Shown: one piece after another, positions 6,601-12,563 of the stretch
Layout of the letters: every line of letters begins with the position of its first letter
How positions within the stretch are numbered: the first letter of the stretch is position 1
Origin: Actinomycetes bacterium
GTDB lineage: Bacteria > Actinomycetota > Acidimicrobiia > Acidimicrobiales > Palsa-688
Reading direction: 5' to 3'
Length of the DNA stretch: 15,053 nucleotides
NCBI GenBank assembly: GCA_021827285.1
Contig: JAKAWM010000011.1
Coordinates: forward strand, 1-15,053
Notes under the pieces: generated by a model
Seen by the model: the letters and a program-made list of their open reading frames with translations, nothing else
What the model was told of the DNA's origin: nothing
Databases searched by the model: none
Program-made: the position numbers and the translations under genes

Positions 6601-7186
6601 AGAGCACGCCGCGCTACAAGAGAGGCACGCCTTTTTGGAGGCCCAGCTGCACGACGTGCAGGCGGCCAGGCGAGAGCTGGCCAAGGTGATAAAGGCCGTA
6701 GACGCGGAAATCATTACTGTTTTCAAGGCTGCCTTTGACGATGTGGCGGACAATTTTGCGGGCCTGTTCGCGACCCTTTTCCCCGGTGGTCAAGCCAGCC
6801 TGTACTTGACAGAGCCATCCGAGCTCTTGGAGTCCGGCGTCGATATCGAGGTCCGGCCAGTCGGCAAGAACGTGAGGCGGCTGTCGTTGCTCTCGGGGGG
6901 GGAACGAAGCCTGGTCGCCCTGGCTTTCCTGTTTGCGGTTTTCCGAAGCCGCCCTTCGCCTTTTTACATGATGGACGAGGTCGAGTCAGCCTTGGACGAC
7001 GTCAATTTGCACCGGTTCTTGGACCTTGTGCATGAGTTCCGGTCGGAGGCGCAGTTGCTCGTTGTCAGTCACCAAAAGCGCACCATGGAAGCCGCGGACT
7101 GCCTCTATGGCGTCACCATGCCCCCCGGGGGGTCGTCGAAGGTGGTCAGCCAGATGATCGAGCGCCCGGCCGCGGCCGCCACTTGA
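3626..7186 (+). CDS. smc: Chromosome segregation protein SMC
   Basis: Condensin ATPase of 1186 residues, the usual length, which dimerises at its hinge and organises the chromosome with ScpA/ScpB (neither is in this window). The N-terminal head starts MFLKSLVLKGFKSFAD and holds Walker A GPNGSGKS (31-38). Coiled coil runs to about 368 and resumes at about 420. The hinge lies at about 538-690, beginning QVEGVLGALLELVEVDEGWE. The second coiled coil leads to the C-terminal head with signature LSGGE (1089-1093), Walker B FYMMDE (Asp1117, Glu1118) and D-loop SALDD. The GTG at 3626 gives the canonical N-terminus. Two oddities: a Gly/Ala/Pro-rich stretch of about 50 residues (369-419) breaks the first coiled coil, and LSGGE is encoded across a run of eight G. 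It converges on the YfhO-like gene. Confidence 0.97.
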   Translation: MFLKSLVLKGFKSFADTTTLEFEPGVTVVVGPNGSGKSNIVDAVAWVLGAQGPRVLRSSKMEDVIFAGTPKRAPLGRAEVSLTIDNSAGLLPIDFSEVRITRVLWRSGESEYAINGAPCRLLDVQELLSDTGLGRQQHTIVSQSQLDSILSARPEDRRAVIEEAAGVSKHRRRREKAQRRLDGTESALVRAQDLLREVRHQLRPLERQAEAARRHEQLAGELVVLRRYLFGRELASLQARLEGVVSARAELSRSEAEILSELSRLDASVLAAEVELDVAQREADATDLAEAVSAAEGLKARASGLVALLEERARGIERERTAAVDRDVVATLEAEAASLTEQLEEADREALALLPLEAELAEAEAALAGEQPGPALGGAEIDPAEVGADEARWAGAGGGAAQAAPAGAGASTPWESPVEGHDLAGVRAETAALRRSIELAEVEIRRLAARAEALSGRTARLKGEVARLEGLVAESDGAAPAHAAAVDQGRRALAAAEAEQLRVEQERRAAEAERHRWSARAEALSQALDEARARAGARRLAQVEGVLGALLELVEVDEGWEAAFEAAAGDALAAVVVDGYEAARRGLAHLAHQEAVGAVMALGSGLLVPPAGDLPEGCVRARQHARSRDGGVQELLDRLLSSAVVVEGGWEDAIDVAVAHPELVVVTKSGDRCAGGIWRTGASATGATGAALERARAQLSLAASRADQAALAEREAKDAAGRARSVYAGAVRAAEANASQGKAARESLRQARADLAEAEEESGSLASQQAEVAARLAAERQKRGRLEALLPGLEAARARLAERTAAVAALRRDLEVRAASIEERRELLGRRLAQLEQRLAGSVAERSGAEAKRARLEAVAQATAALGALVGSRLTTLESVLAGLRDARRSEVAALRAAGEQLEVFRRERARVERQLSEARERSGRAELDATELRARLQLLTENVRRELDCEPAVLAGAECPPLPAGTSAPSRARELEREIRLMGPVNPLALEEHAALQERHAFLEAQLHDVQAARRELAKVIKAVDAEIITVFKAAFDDVADNFAGLFATLFPGGQASLYLTEPSELLESGVDIEVRPVGKNVRRLSLLSGGERSLVALAFLFAVFRSRPSPFYMMDEVESALDDVNLHRFLDLVHEFRSEAQLLVVSHQKRTMEAADCLYGVTMPPGGSSKVVSQMIERPAAAAT

Positions 7187-7210
7187 GGCCGCCGCCACTC
7201 GAGGCCGCCG
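7179..7210. repeat. 16-base tandem duplication over the smc stop codon
   Basis: CCACTTGAGGCCGCCG (7179-7194) is followed immediately by CCACTCGAGGCCGCCG (7195-7210), 15 of 16 bases identical. The smc stop TGA lies in the first copy; the second has CGA at that place. It looks like a local duplication. The rest of the 84-base gap to the convergent YfhO-like gene shows no convincing terminator hairpin. Confidence 0.8.
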
Positions 7211-7270
7211 GCCTTGCTTGCGGGCCCGTGTGGAGTGCCGGACGTTCCGCGCGCTTGGCGCCTGCACTGG

Positions 7271-9628
7271 CTACGTCTCGCCTTGACGCCTGCGGTCGGC
7301 CAGCTCGAGAGACCAACCCCATCCGGGCGATGACAGGACGGCTGCCAACAGGAGAGCAGCCATCGCCGCGAGCGCCAACGCGAACCCGAGGGACAGGCCC
7401 GGCGGCCAATAGGTCAGCCCCACCGAGTGCGTCCCGGCCGGCACTCTGACCCCCACGAACAGGTCGCCCACCTCGTGAACGGGGAGGGCCCGGCCGTCGG
7501 CGGTCACCCGCCACCCGGGCTCGTATGTCACCCGCAGCAGGAGCGGGGCGGTCCGGTTGACCCTCACGGCCAGGTGCCATGTAGAGCTGCCACGTTGCGT
7601 GACGGATAGCACCCGTCCGGCTGAACCGGGCCGGAAGCTGAACTGGGCGGCTCCTGGTACGGCATAGAGGTAGAGCTGGTAGGGGGGAGCCCCCAGGGCG
7701 GCAACGAAGGTGGTGCCCGCAGGTACCCGTCCGTATGACGCCAGGATGAAAGCGGCGCCGTAGAGGCGGGCGAGGGCGGCGGAAGTGACCGAGGGCGCAA
7801 AGACGTTGTTCCCCGTACCGGACCTGGCTGTGGCGGCCGGCACCGGCCAGGTCGCCCAGTAGGAACGCGGGGTGACAGGGTCGTGGACGGCCAACTCGCG
7901 GATGCGGTAGCCCACGTTGACCTCGGGGTAGATGCCGGTCCCCGTCCATTCGGTCACGTCCGCCTCATTGGGCCCGTCCAGGGCGACAAGGCGGTTGCCA
8001 ACCAAGCGCTGAAGTTGTGCCACGGCTGGGTTGACCGGGAAGGGATCGTGTGAATAGCTGTTCAGCCCGATACCAGCCCACACGAGGTAGGCGGTTTGGG
8101 CGCTGAGGATGACGGCACAGCTCGCGAGCCGCAGCCGCCGGCTGGCACGGCGGCTGCCCCCGAGGGAGTGCCGCCCGCGAGCAGTTCGGCTTGGAGGCAC
8201 CATGGCGACAAGGGCCAATGCCACCAGGCCAGCGAGGGTGATGGAGGGCCAGCTAAGGGCGTGACGGCGTTGTGAGAGCTCCGCGGCCGAGAGCCCGCGA
8301 CCTGTTCCCGAAAAGAGCCACAGGTAAGCCAGGTACATGAAGCCTGTGCCAGCACCAGCGAGGAGGGCCGTCTGGGTACCCGTTCGGGACCAGTACCGCC
8401 TGAGCGAGCTGAGGCCGAGCCCGGCCAATAGCGCGATGCAGAACGCAAGGATCGACAGGGCGCGGGTTGGGGCCACAGCTTCCAGGCCGATCCCCGATAG
8501 GAGCGGTCCCTCGACTGGCGAGTAGGCGACCATGCCGGCGACGAGCGCGGTTATGGCCAGGGCGATCACCAGCGGGCGCCGTCGGCCCAGGGTCAGTGCC
8601 ACGACAACCAACGCCAGCGCGGCCGTCCCGACGTAGGCAGCCGATTCGTAGTAGTTGGCCGGGCCGAACCAGGAGCTGTTCCTAGTGGGCAGCCCGTCGT
8701 AGCCCTGTGCGAGCACAAGGACGAGCGAGCCGACGGGGAGGTGGTTGCCGCCGCTTTCCCGGGCCCGGGCCGAAAGATCGAGGACGGACAGGCCAGGGAT
8801 CCACAGGGGTGCTGAAAGTGCGGCGCCGCCGGCCAGCCCGGCGCTGATGCGACCCAAGGTGGCCAGCTGGCCGCGCCCCCCCATGAGCCATCCGAAAGCG
8901 CCGCTCACGATGGCTAGGAGGGCGAGGCCCAAAGCGAGTAGCGCGAGCGTCTCCGGGAACCCTCCGTAAACCGCGAAGGCGCTGGCGAAGGCCACGACCA
9001 TGACGCCGGCTAAGCGATGGCCGGGGTGGCGGCGGCGCATCATGCCGGCCAGCAGCCAACCTACCCAGACGAGCGGGCGGCTGACAGCCCACCCCGCCCA
9101 CCCGCTCAGGGCGCCAGACAGCATGAAAGTGGTCGCCGCGAAGGCGGCACCGAGAGGGCCGGCGCTGGCCAGGCGGGCGGCCATGTAAGTGCCGGTGCCC
9201 GCGATGAGCAGGTTGGTGAAGACGGCGACCAGATAGGAAGCGCTAAGGGGAAAAAGGTAGCCAACCAGGGTGGGGAGCGCGAACGGTGCTGATTCCCAGT
9301 TGAGCATGAGGGGCATGCCCGCGCCCGAATAGACGTTCCATAGCGGCAGCTGGGCGTGGTGGACGGCCAGCCAGTCCAGGGTGTTCCACGGTACTTCCTG
9401 GGTGATCAAGTCGCCGTTCAGGTGGTTGAAGGATCCCAGGTAGGGCAGGTGAGTGGGCACATAGGTGAGATAGGACAGCTGGTGCCCGATGTCGGCCGGG
9501 CCGAAGGACAAGCCATCCCAAAGGGCGGGGGAAAAGTAGGCGAGCAGGGCGGCTACGACCCAAGCCAGCCCGGCGGCATCGCTGCTGTACCGCCACCGTA
9601 GGCGACCTGGGGGCGCGTGTCCTCGCAC
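7271..9628 (-). CDS. YfhO-like multispanning membrane protein
   Basis: Protein of 785 residues with roughly a dozen hydrophobic segments between residues 20 and 540, a hydrophilic domain at about 540-740 and a last helix near 750-770. The N-terminal loop has QEVPWNTLDW and LPLWNVYSGAGMPL (about 77-105). The C-terminal domain has YEPGWRVTADGRALPV and VRVPAGTHSVGLTYWPPG. These are hallmarks of the bacterial YfhO family, GT-C-like integral membrane proteins linked to glycosylation of cell-envelope polymers, such as teichoic acids in Firmicutes. The actual acceptor here is unknown. The start is GTG at 9628, with TATAAA nine bases upstream and no Shine-Dalgarno. It lies opposite to and between smc and ftsY, which are often adjacent, so it is probably an insertion into a conserved neighbourhood. 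Codon and base composition look like the neighbours. Confidence 0.85.
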   Translation of the reverse strand: MRGHAPPGRLRWRYSSDAAGLAWVVAALLAYFSPALWDGLSFGPADIGHQLSYLTYVPTHLPYLGSFNHLNGDLITQEVPWNTLDWLAVHHAQLPLWNVYSGAGMPLMLNWESAPFALPTLVGYLFPLSASYLVAVFTNLLIAGTGTYMAARLASAGPLGAAFAATTFMLSGALSGWAGWAVSRPLVWVGWLLAGMMRRRHPGHRLAGVMVVAFASAFAVYGGFPETLALLALGLALLAIVSGAFGWLMGGRGQLATLGRISAGLAGGAALSAPLWIPGLSVLDLSARARESGGNHLPVGSLVLVLAQGYDGLPTRNSSWFGPANYYESAAYVGTAALALVVVALTLGRRRPLVIALAITALVAGMVAYSPVEGPLLSGIGLEAVAPTRALSILAFCIALLAGLGLSSLRRYWSRTGTQTALLAGAGTGFMYLAYLWLFSGTGRGLSAAELSQRRHALSWPSITLAGLVALALVAMVPPSRTARGRHSLGGSRRASRRLRLASCAVILSAQTAYLVWAGIGLNSYSHDPFPVNPAVAQLQRLVGNRLVALDGPNEADVTEWTGTGIYPEVNVGYRIRELAVHDPVTPRSYWATWPVPAATARSGTGNNVFAPSVTSAALARLYGAAFILASYGRVPAGTTFVAALGAPPYQLYLYAVPGAAQFSFRPGSAGRVLSVTQRGSSTWHLAVRVNRTAPLLLRVTYEPGWRVTADGRALPVHEVGDLFVGVRVPAGTHSVGLTYWPPGLSLGFALALAAMAALLLAAVLSSPGWGWSLELADRRRQGET

Positions 9629-9637
9629 GGCGCGCCC

Positions 9638-9643
9638 TTTATA
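9638..9643 (-). promoter_or_regulatory. -10 element for the YfhO-like gene
   Basis: TATAAA on the minus strand, within TGCTATAAA (a partial extended -10), ends nine bases before the GTG at 9628. It is the most AT-rich hexamer in the region; no -35 is evident. Confidence 0.5.
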
Positions 9644-9696
9644 GCAGGTGGCCGCGGGCGGCGCCTGCGGTCCCGCGTGGGCACCGCTCCGCCATG

Positions 9697-9702
9697 TAGT
9701 CT
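9697..9702 (+). promoter_or_regulatory. -10 element for ftsY, near-leaderless type
   Basis: TAGTCT ends nine bases before the ATG of ftsY. The intervening bases include the palindrome GACCGGTC (9704-9711) rather than a Shine-Dalgarno. The region is shared with the divergent YfhO-like promoter; the two start codons are 83 bases apart. Confidence 0.4.
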
Positions 9703-9711
9703 CGACCGGTC

Positions 9712-10899
9712 ATGGTGGTAACCATCGTCGTTGTCTGCGCGGCATTCGTGCTCTTCGTGGGGTTGGGCGTTTACGGGGTGGTGCTCAGGCCGCGCCGCAG
9801 AGCACGGGAAGGCGCCGGGCGATCGCCAGCACGTGGCCCGGTCCCCGAGGCGGTCGCGGGGAAGCCCCCGGGTAGTCCGGCGAGTGCAGTCGGGGTAAAG
9901 CCCGCGGGCGGGTCGGCGGGTACGGTGGGCCCGGCCAGCGCGGTCGGCCCGGCGGGGGCGCCCGAGCTAGAAGCGGAGCCGTTGCCGGTCCTGGAACGTC
10001 CGAGGTTCCGGGACCGCCTGGGCAAAGCCCGTTCAGCGCTGGCCGGCAGCCTGGCGGGCTTGCGGGGACGGGACCGGCTGGACGGCCAGGCCTGGGATGA
10101 GCTGGAAGAAGCGCTAATCCTGGCCGACGTGGGCGTGGGCACAACCGGAGCACTTCTGCAGGCGCTCCGGGACAAGGCCCGGGAGCCAAACGGCCTGGCG
10201 GGGCCCGAGCAGCTCGTGAATGCCCTAGCCGAAGAACTGGTGGCCCGGCTGGAGGGCGACCGGGAGCTGCACCTCTCCGGTGATGGCACCACGGTCTGGC
10301 TCTTCGTCGGGGTGAACGGGGTTGGCAAGACCACGACCATCGGCAAGGTTGCCATGCGCGAGAGGGCAGAGGGGCGCCAGGTCGTGCTGGCGGCGGGCGA
10401 CACGTTCCGGGCCGCGGCGGTTGACCAGCTGGAGGTGTGGGCGCAGCGGGTGGGGGCAGGGTTCGTCCGGGGCAATGAGGGCGGCGATCCGGGGGCGGTC
10501 GTCTTCGACGCCGTGCAGCACGCCTCGGCCCGGGGCATCCCGCTGGTACTGGCGGACACCGCGGGGCGCCTTCACACCAAGGTCAACTTGATGGAGGAGC
10601 TCAAGAAGGTAAAGCGGGTTGCCGGTCGGCCGCCTGGGTCTGTCCAGGAGGTGCTGCTGGTCATAGATGCCACCACAGGTCAGAATGGCCTCGTCCAAGC
10701 CAGGCAGTTCGCCGACGCAGTGGAGGTCACCGGTGTCGTGCTCACCAAACTGGACGGCACGGCCAAGGGGGGCATTGTGGTCGCCATTGCCAGCGAACTG
10801 GGCATCCCGATAAAGCTGGTGGGTTTGGGTGAAGGTCCCGAGGACTTGGTACCTTTCGACGCCCGGGAGTTCGTCGAAGCGCTGGTTTCTCCGTCCTGA
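9712..10899 (+). CDS. ftsY: Signal recognition particle receptor FtsY
   Basis: SRP-receptor GTPase of 395 residues that docks SRP-ribosome complexes at the membrane. Residues 2-25 (VVTIVVVCAAFVLFVGLGVYG) form an N-terminal membrane helix followed by RPRRRAR, a membrane anchor common in actinobacterial FtsY. Residues 35-98 are a Gly/Ala/Pro/Val-rich linker containing near-repeats of the SAVG-PAG type. The N domain starts near 100 (RFRDRLGKARSAL) and contains LEEALILADVGV. The G domain has the P-loop GVNGVGKT (200-207), DTFRAAAVDQL, DTAGRLH (from Asp282), TKLDG (345-349) and GLGEGPEDL. The SRP partner Ffh is not in the window. The ATG at 9712 is supported by the complete anchor helix and the TAGTCT hexamer upstream. 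It converges on a small membrane protein gene, with a hairpin between them. Confidence 0.96.
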   Translation: MVVTIVVVCAAFVLFVGLGVYGVVLRPRRRAREGAGRSPARGPVPEAVAGKPPGSPASAVGVKPAGGSAGTVGPASAVGPAGAPELEAEPLPVLERPRFRDRLGKARSALAGSLAGLRGRDRLDGQAWDELEEALILADVGVGTTGALLQALRDKAREPNGLAGPEQLVNALAEELVARLEGDRELHLSGDGTTVWLFVGVNGVGKTTTIGKVAMRERAEGRQVVLAAGDTFRAAAVDQLEVWAQRVGAGFVRGNEGGDPGAVVFDAVQHASARGIPLVLADTAGRLHTKVNLMEELKKVKRVAGRPPGSVQEVLLVIDATTGQNGLVQARQFADAVEVTGVVLTKLDGTAKGGIVVAIASELGIPIKLVGLGEGPEDLVPFDAREFVEALVSPS

Positions 10900-10941
10900 A
10901 GTCCCGCTGGCAGCCCCAGGGCGCCCACCGCCGGCCCCCGT

Positions 10942-10972
10942 GACGGCTCATGGCATTTTGGCAGGAGCCGTC
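10942..10972 (+). terminator. Hairpin between ftsY and the convergent membrane protein gene
   Basis: GACGGCTC (10942-10949) pairs perfectly with GAGCCGTC (10965-10972) around a 15-base loop containing TTTT. It lies 42 bases after the ftsY stop and 26 bases beyond the stop of the opposing gene. It could end transcription from both sides; there is no T-run after the stem. Confidence 0.5.
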
Positions 10973-10998
10973 CGCTGCCTCGGGAGCAGGCGGATCTG

Positions 10999-11373
10999 CT
11001 AGCGCCGCCAGTTGAGCTTCTTGAACCAGATGCGCACATAAGAGCGGGTCATCGGGTGCAGGAGGAGCGCCAGCAGCATGATGGCGAAGATCAAGCTGAT
11101 GATGATGCCGAAGGACGAAGGACTGGCCAAGAACCAGTCGAGCAACATGAGCAGGTTGAGGACGGCTATCAAGATGGCTCCCCAGTAGCCCAGCTTCTTC
11201 TCGTTGGCCAGGCCCAGACCGGCAAAGATGGCGCCCACGGCCAAGATCCCGAACTCAGGGGCACCCAGGAGCAGGTAGAGCAGCCACCATACGGCATTGA
11301 AGTAGAGCAGCATGTTGGCCATGTAAAGGGTTTGAGGGTGGCTCCGGTCGAGCCACTGGCTATTGGGCACCAC
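10999..11373 (-). CDS. Small four-helix membrane protein, unknown function
   Basis: Protein of 124 residues. The N-terminus (MVPNSQWLDRSHPQTLYMAN) is polar. Four hydrophobic segments follow at about 19-38, 40-57, 63-80 and 87-107, and a basic C-terminus ends WFKKLNWRR. The regular codon usage and membrane pattern support a real gene; similar short membrane proteins with an SHPQTL motif occur in actinobacteria, but I know no function. The start is taken at GTG 11373, keeping the SHPQTL segment; neither a good Shine-Dalgarno nor a close -10 hexamer is seen. An internal ATG at codon 18 is a less likely start because it would remove the polar N-terminus. The basic C-terminus suggests a cytoplasmic tail. 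It lies downstream of rlmN on the same strand, 139 bases away, so it may have its own promoter. Confidence 0.75.
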   Translation of the reverse strand: MVPNSQWLDRSHPQTLYMANMLLYFNAVWWLLYLLLGAPEFGILAVGAIFAGLGLANEKKLGYWGAILIAVLNLLMLLDWFLASPSSFGIIISLIFAIMLLALLLHPMTRSYVRIWFKKLNWRR

Positions 11374-11512
11374 TTCAGTTTGGCACCCGGACGCGTCGAG
11401 GAGGACGCTAACGGTTGATCACCCCTTCCGGCGACCTCGGCTCCCTTATGGCGGTGCCGCTAGGGCCTGTGTACGCACCCGGCGCGGTCTTGGCCGAAAG
11501 GGAGGGTACGGG

Positions 11513-12526
11513 TTACTGCGAGCGGTCCCGGGCGGCCAGTTGCCCACAAGCCGCGTCGATGTCGGTACCGCGGTTGGCCCGGATGGTGGCGTTCACCCCC
11601 CGCGCCGTCAGCTCGTCGCGAAATGCCGCCACGGCGGACGGCGGGGCCCCCCGAGCCAGGTAGCCGGGGGTGGGGTTCAGAGGGATCAGGTTAACGTGGG
11701 CGCCGAGGGGCAGCACCAGCTCGGCCAGCTCGGTTGCGTCCCTAACCGTGTCGTTGACGCCGTCGATGAGCGCCCACTCGAACGACAACCTGCGGTTCTT
11801 GGCCGCCAGGTACTCCCGGCAGGCGCCCGCCAGCACGGAAAGGGGGTACCGACGGTTGAGGGGCACGAGCTGGCTGCGCAGCGAGTCTCGGGCGGCGTGC
11901 AAGGAGACGGCTAGGTTGACCGGCAGGTCCTCGCGGGCCAAGCGACGGATCCCGGGGACGACGCCTACTGTCGAGATGGTTATGTGACGGGCAGAAATAC
12001 CAAGCTCGGAGTGAAGGAGCCTAACCGCCCCCCAAACCCGGTCATAGTTGGCCAGCGGCTCGCCCATGCCCATGAAGACGATGTTGCCCAGGCGGCGGGG
12101 CAAAGCGGCGCGGCGAGCCTGTACTACCTGCTCAACTATTTCGCCGGACGAGAGATGCCGGGTGAACCCCAGTTGGCCGGTGGCGCAGAAGCGGCAACCC
12201 ATGGCACATCCGGCCTGGCTGGAGATGCATACCGTGGAACGTTCCCGGTAATGCATGAGCACGCTCTCCACCCGCGCCCCGTCGTGCAAGGACCAGAGCC
12301 ACTTGATGGTCTGGCGGTCCTTGGAGGACGATCGGGACACCGGATGGAGGGCGGGAAGAAGGGAGGCCTCCAGTTGCGAGCGCAGGGCTTTGGGCAGGTC
12401 AGTCATGTCCGAGGGGCGCTCCCCCCTTTCCCATAAGCCCCGCCAAACCTGGTCTACCCGGTAGCGGGGATGGCCGGCGAGCAGGGCCGAGAGTTGCTCG
12501 CGGTCGAGGTCATAGGTGGCCAACAT
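11513..12526 (-). CDS. rlmN: Dual-specificity rRNA/tRNA adenine C2-methyltransferase RlmN
   Basis: Radical SAM enzyme of 337 residues that methylates C2 of A2503 in 23S rRNA and of A37 in some tRNAs. The iron-sulfur cluster motif CAMGCRFC gives Cys107, Cys111 and Cys114. Cys100, seven residues earlier, and Cys327 in GTDIDAACGQLA match the two catalytic cysteines of E. coli RlmN (Cys118 and Cys355 by spacing and context). GNIVFMGMGEPLANYD is the SAM-binding GGE-like motif and HITISTVGVVPGI is also conserved. With both catalytic cysteines present, RlmN is a better fit than the paralogue Cfr, and the housekeeping context agrees. The start is ATG 12526, with TAGGCT eight bases upstream; AAAGAG lies too close to act as a normal ribosome-binding site. 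The start codon is 37 bases from that of the divergent SqdB-like gene. Confidence 0.95.
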   Translation of the reverse strand: MLATYDLDREQLSALLAGHPRYRVDQVWRGLWERGERPSDMTDLPKALRSQLEASLLPALHPVSRSSSKDRQTIKWLWSLHDGARVESVLMHYRERSTVCISSQAGCAMGCRFCATGQLGFTRHLSSGEIVEQVVQARRAALPRRLGNIVFMGMGEPLANYDRVWGAVRLLHSELGISARHITISTVGVVPGIRRLAREDLPVNLAVSLHAARDSLRSQLVPLNRRYPLSVLAGACREYLAAKNRRLSFEWALIDGVNDTVRDATELAELVLPLGAHVNLIPLNPTPGYLARGAPPSAVAAFRDELTARGVNATIRANRGTDIDAACGQLAARDRSQ

Positions 12527-12534
12527 GGCTCTTT

Positions 12535-12540
12535 AGCCTA
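12535..12540 (-). promoter_or_regulatory. -10 element for rlmN, near-leaderless type
   Basis: TAGGCT on the minus strand ends eight bases before the rlmN ATG. The -35 region would have to lie in the leader or early codons of the divergent SqdB-like gene. Confidence 0.45.
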
Positions 12541-12548
12541 CGGGGGGC

Positions 12549-12554
12549 TAACCT
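12549..12554 (+). promoter_or_regulatory. -10 element for the SqdB-like gene, near-leaderless type
   Basis: TAACCT ends nine bases before the ATG at 12564. AGGGGGG (12555-12561) lies just after it and could serve as a weak ribosome-binding site only two bases from the start. Its -35 region would fall at the rlmN start codon. Confidence 0.45.
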
Positions 12555-12563
12555 AGGGGGGCG

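Noticed and set aside
11374..11512. Possible small RNA or regulatory element between rlmN and the small membrane protein gene
   Set aside because: Only short hairpins (for example GCGG-TG-CCGC) are visible, with no promoter-terminator pair or conserved RNA motif that I recognise.
11513..12526. Cfr-type resistance methyltransferase instead of RlmN
   Set aside because: The length, motif set and housekeeping context fit RlmN. I see no feature specific to Cfr, although the two families share the radical SAM motif.
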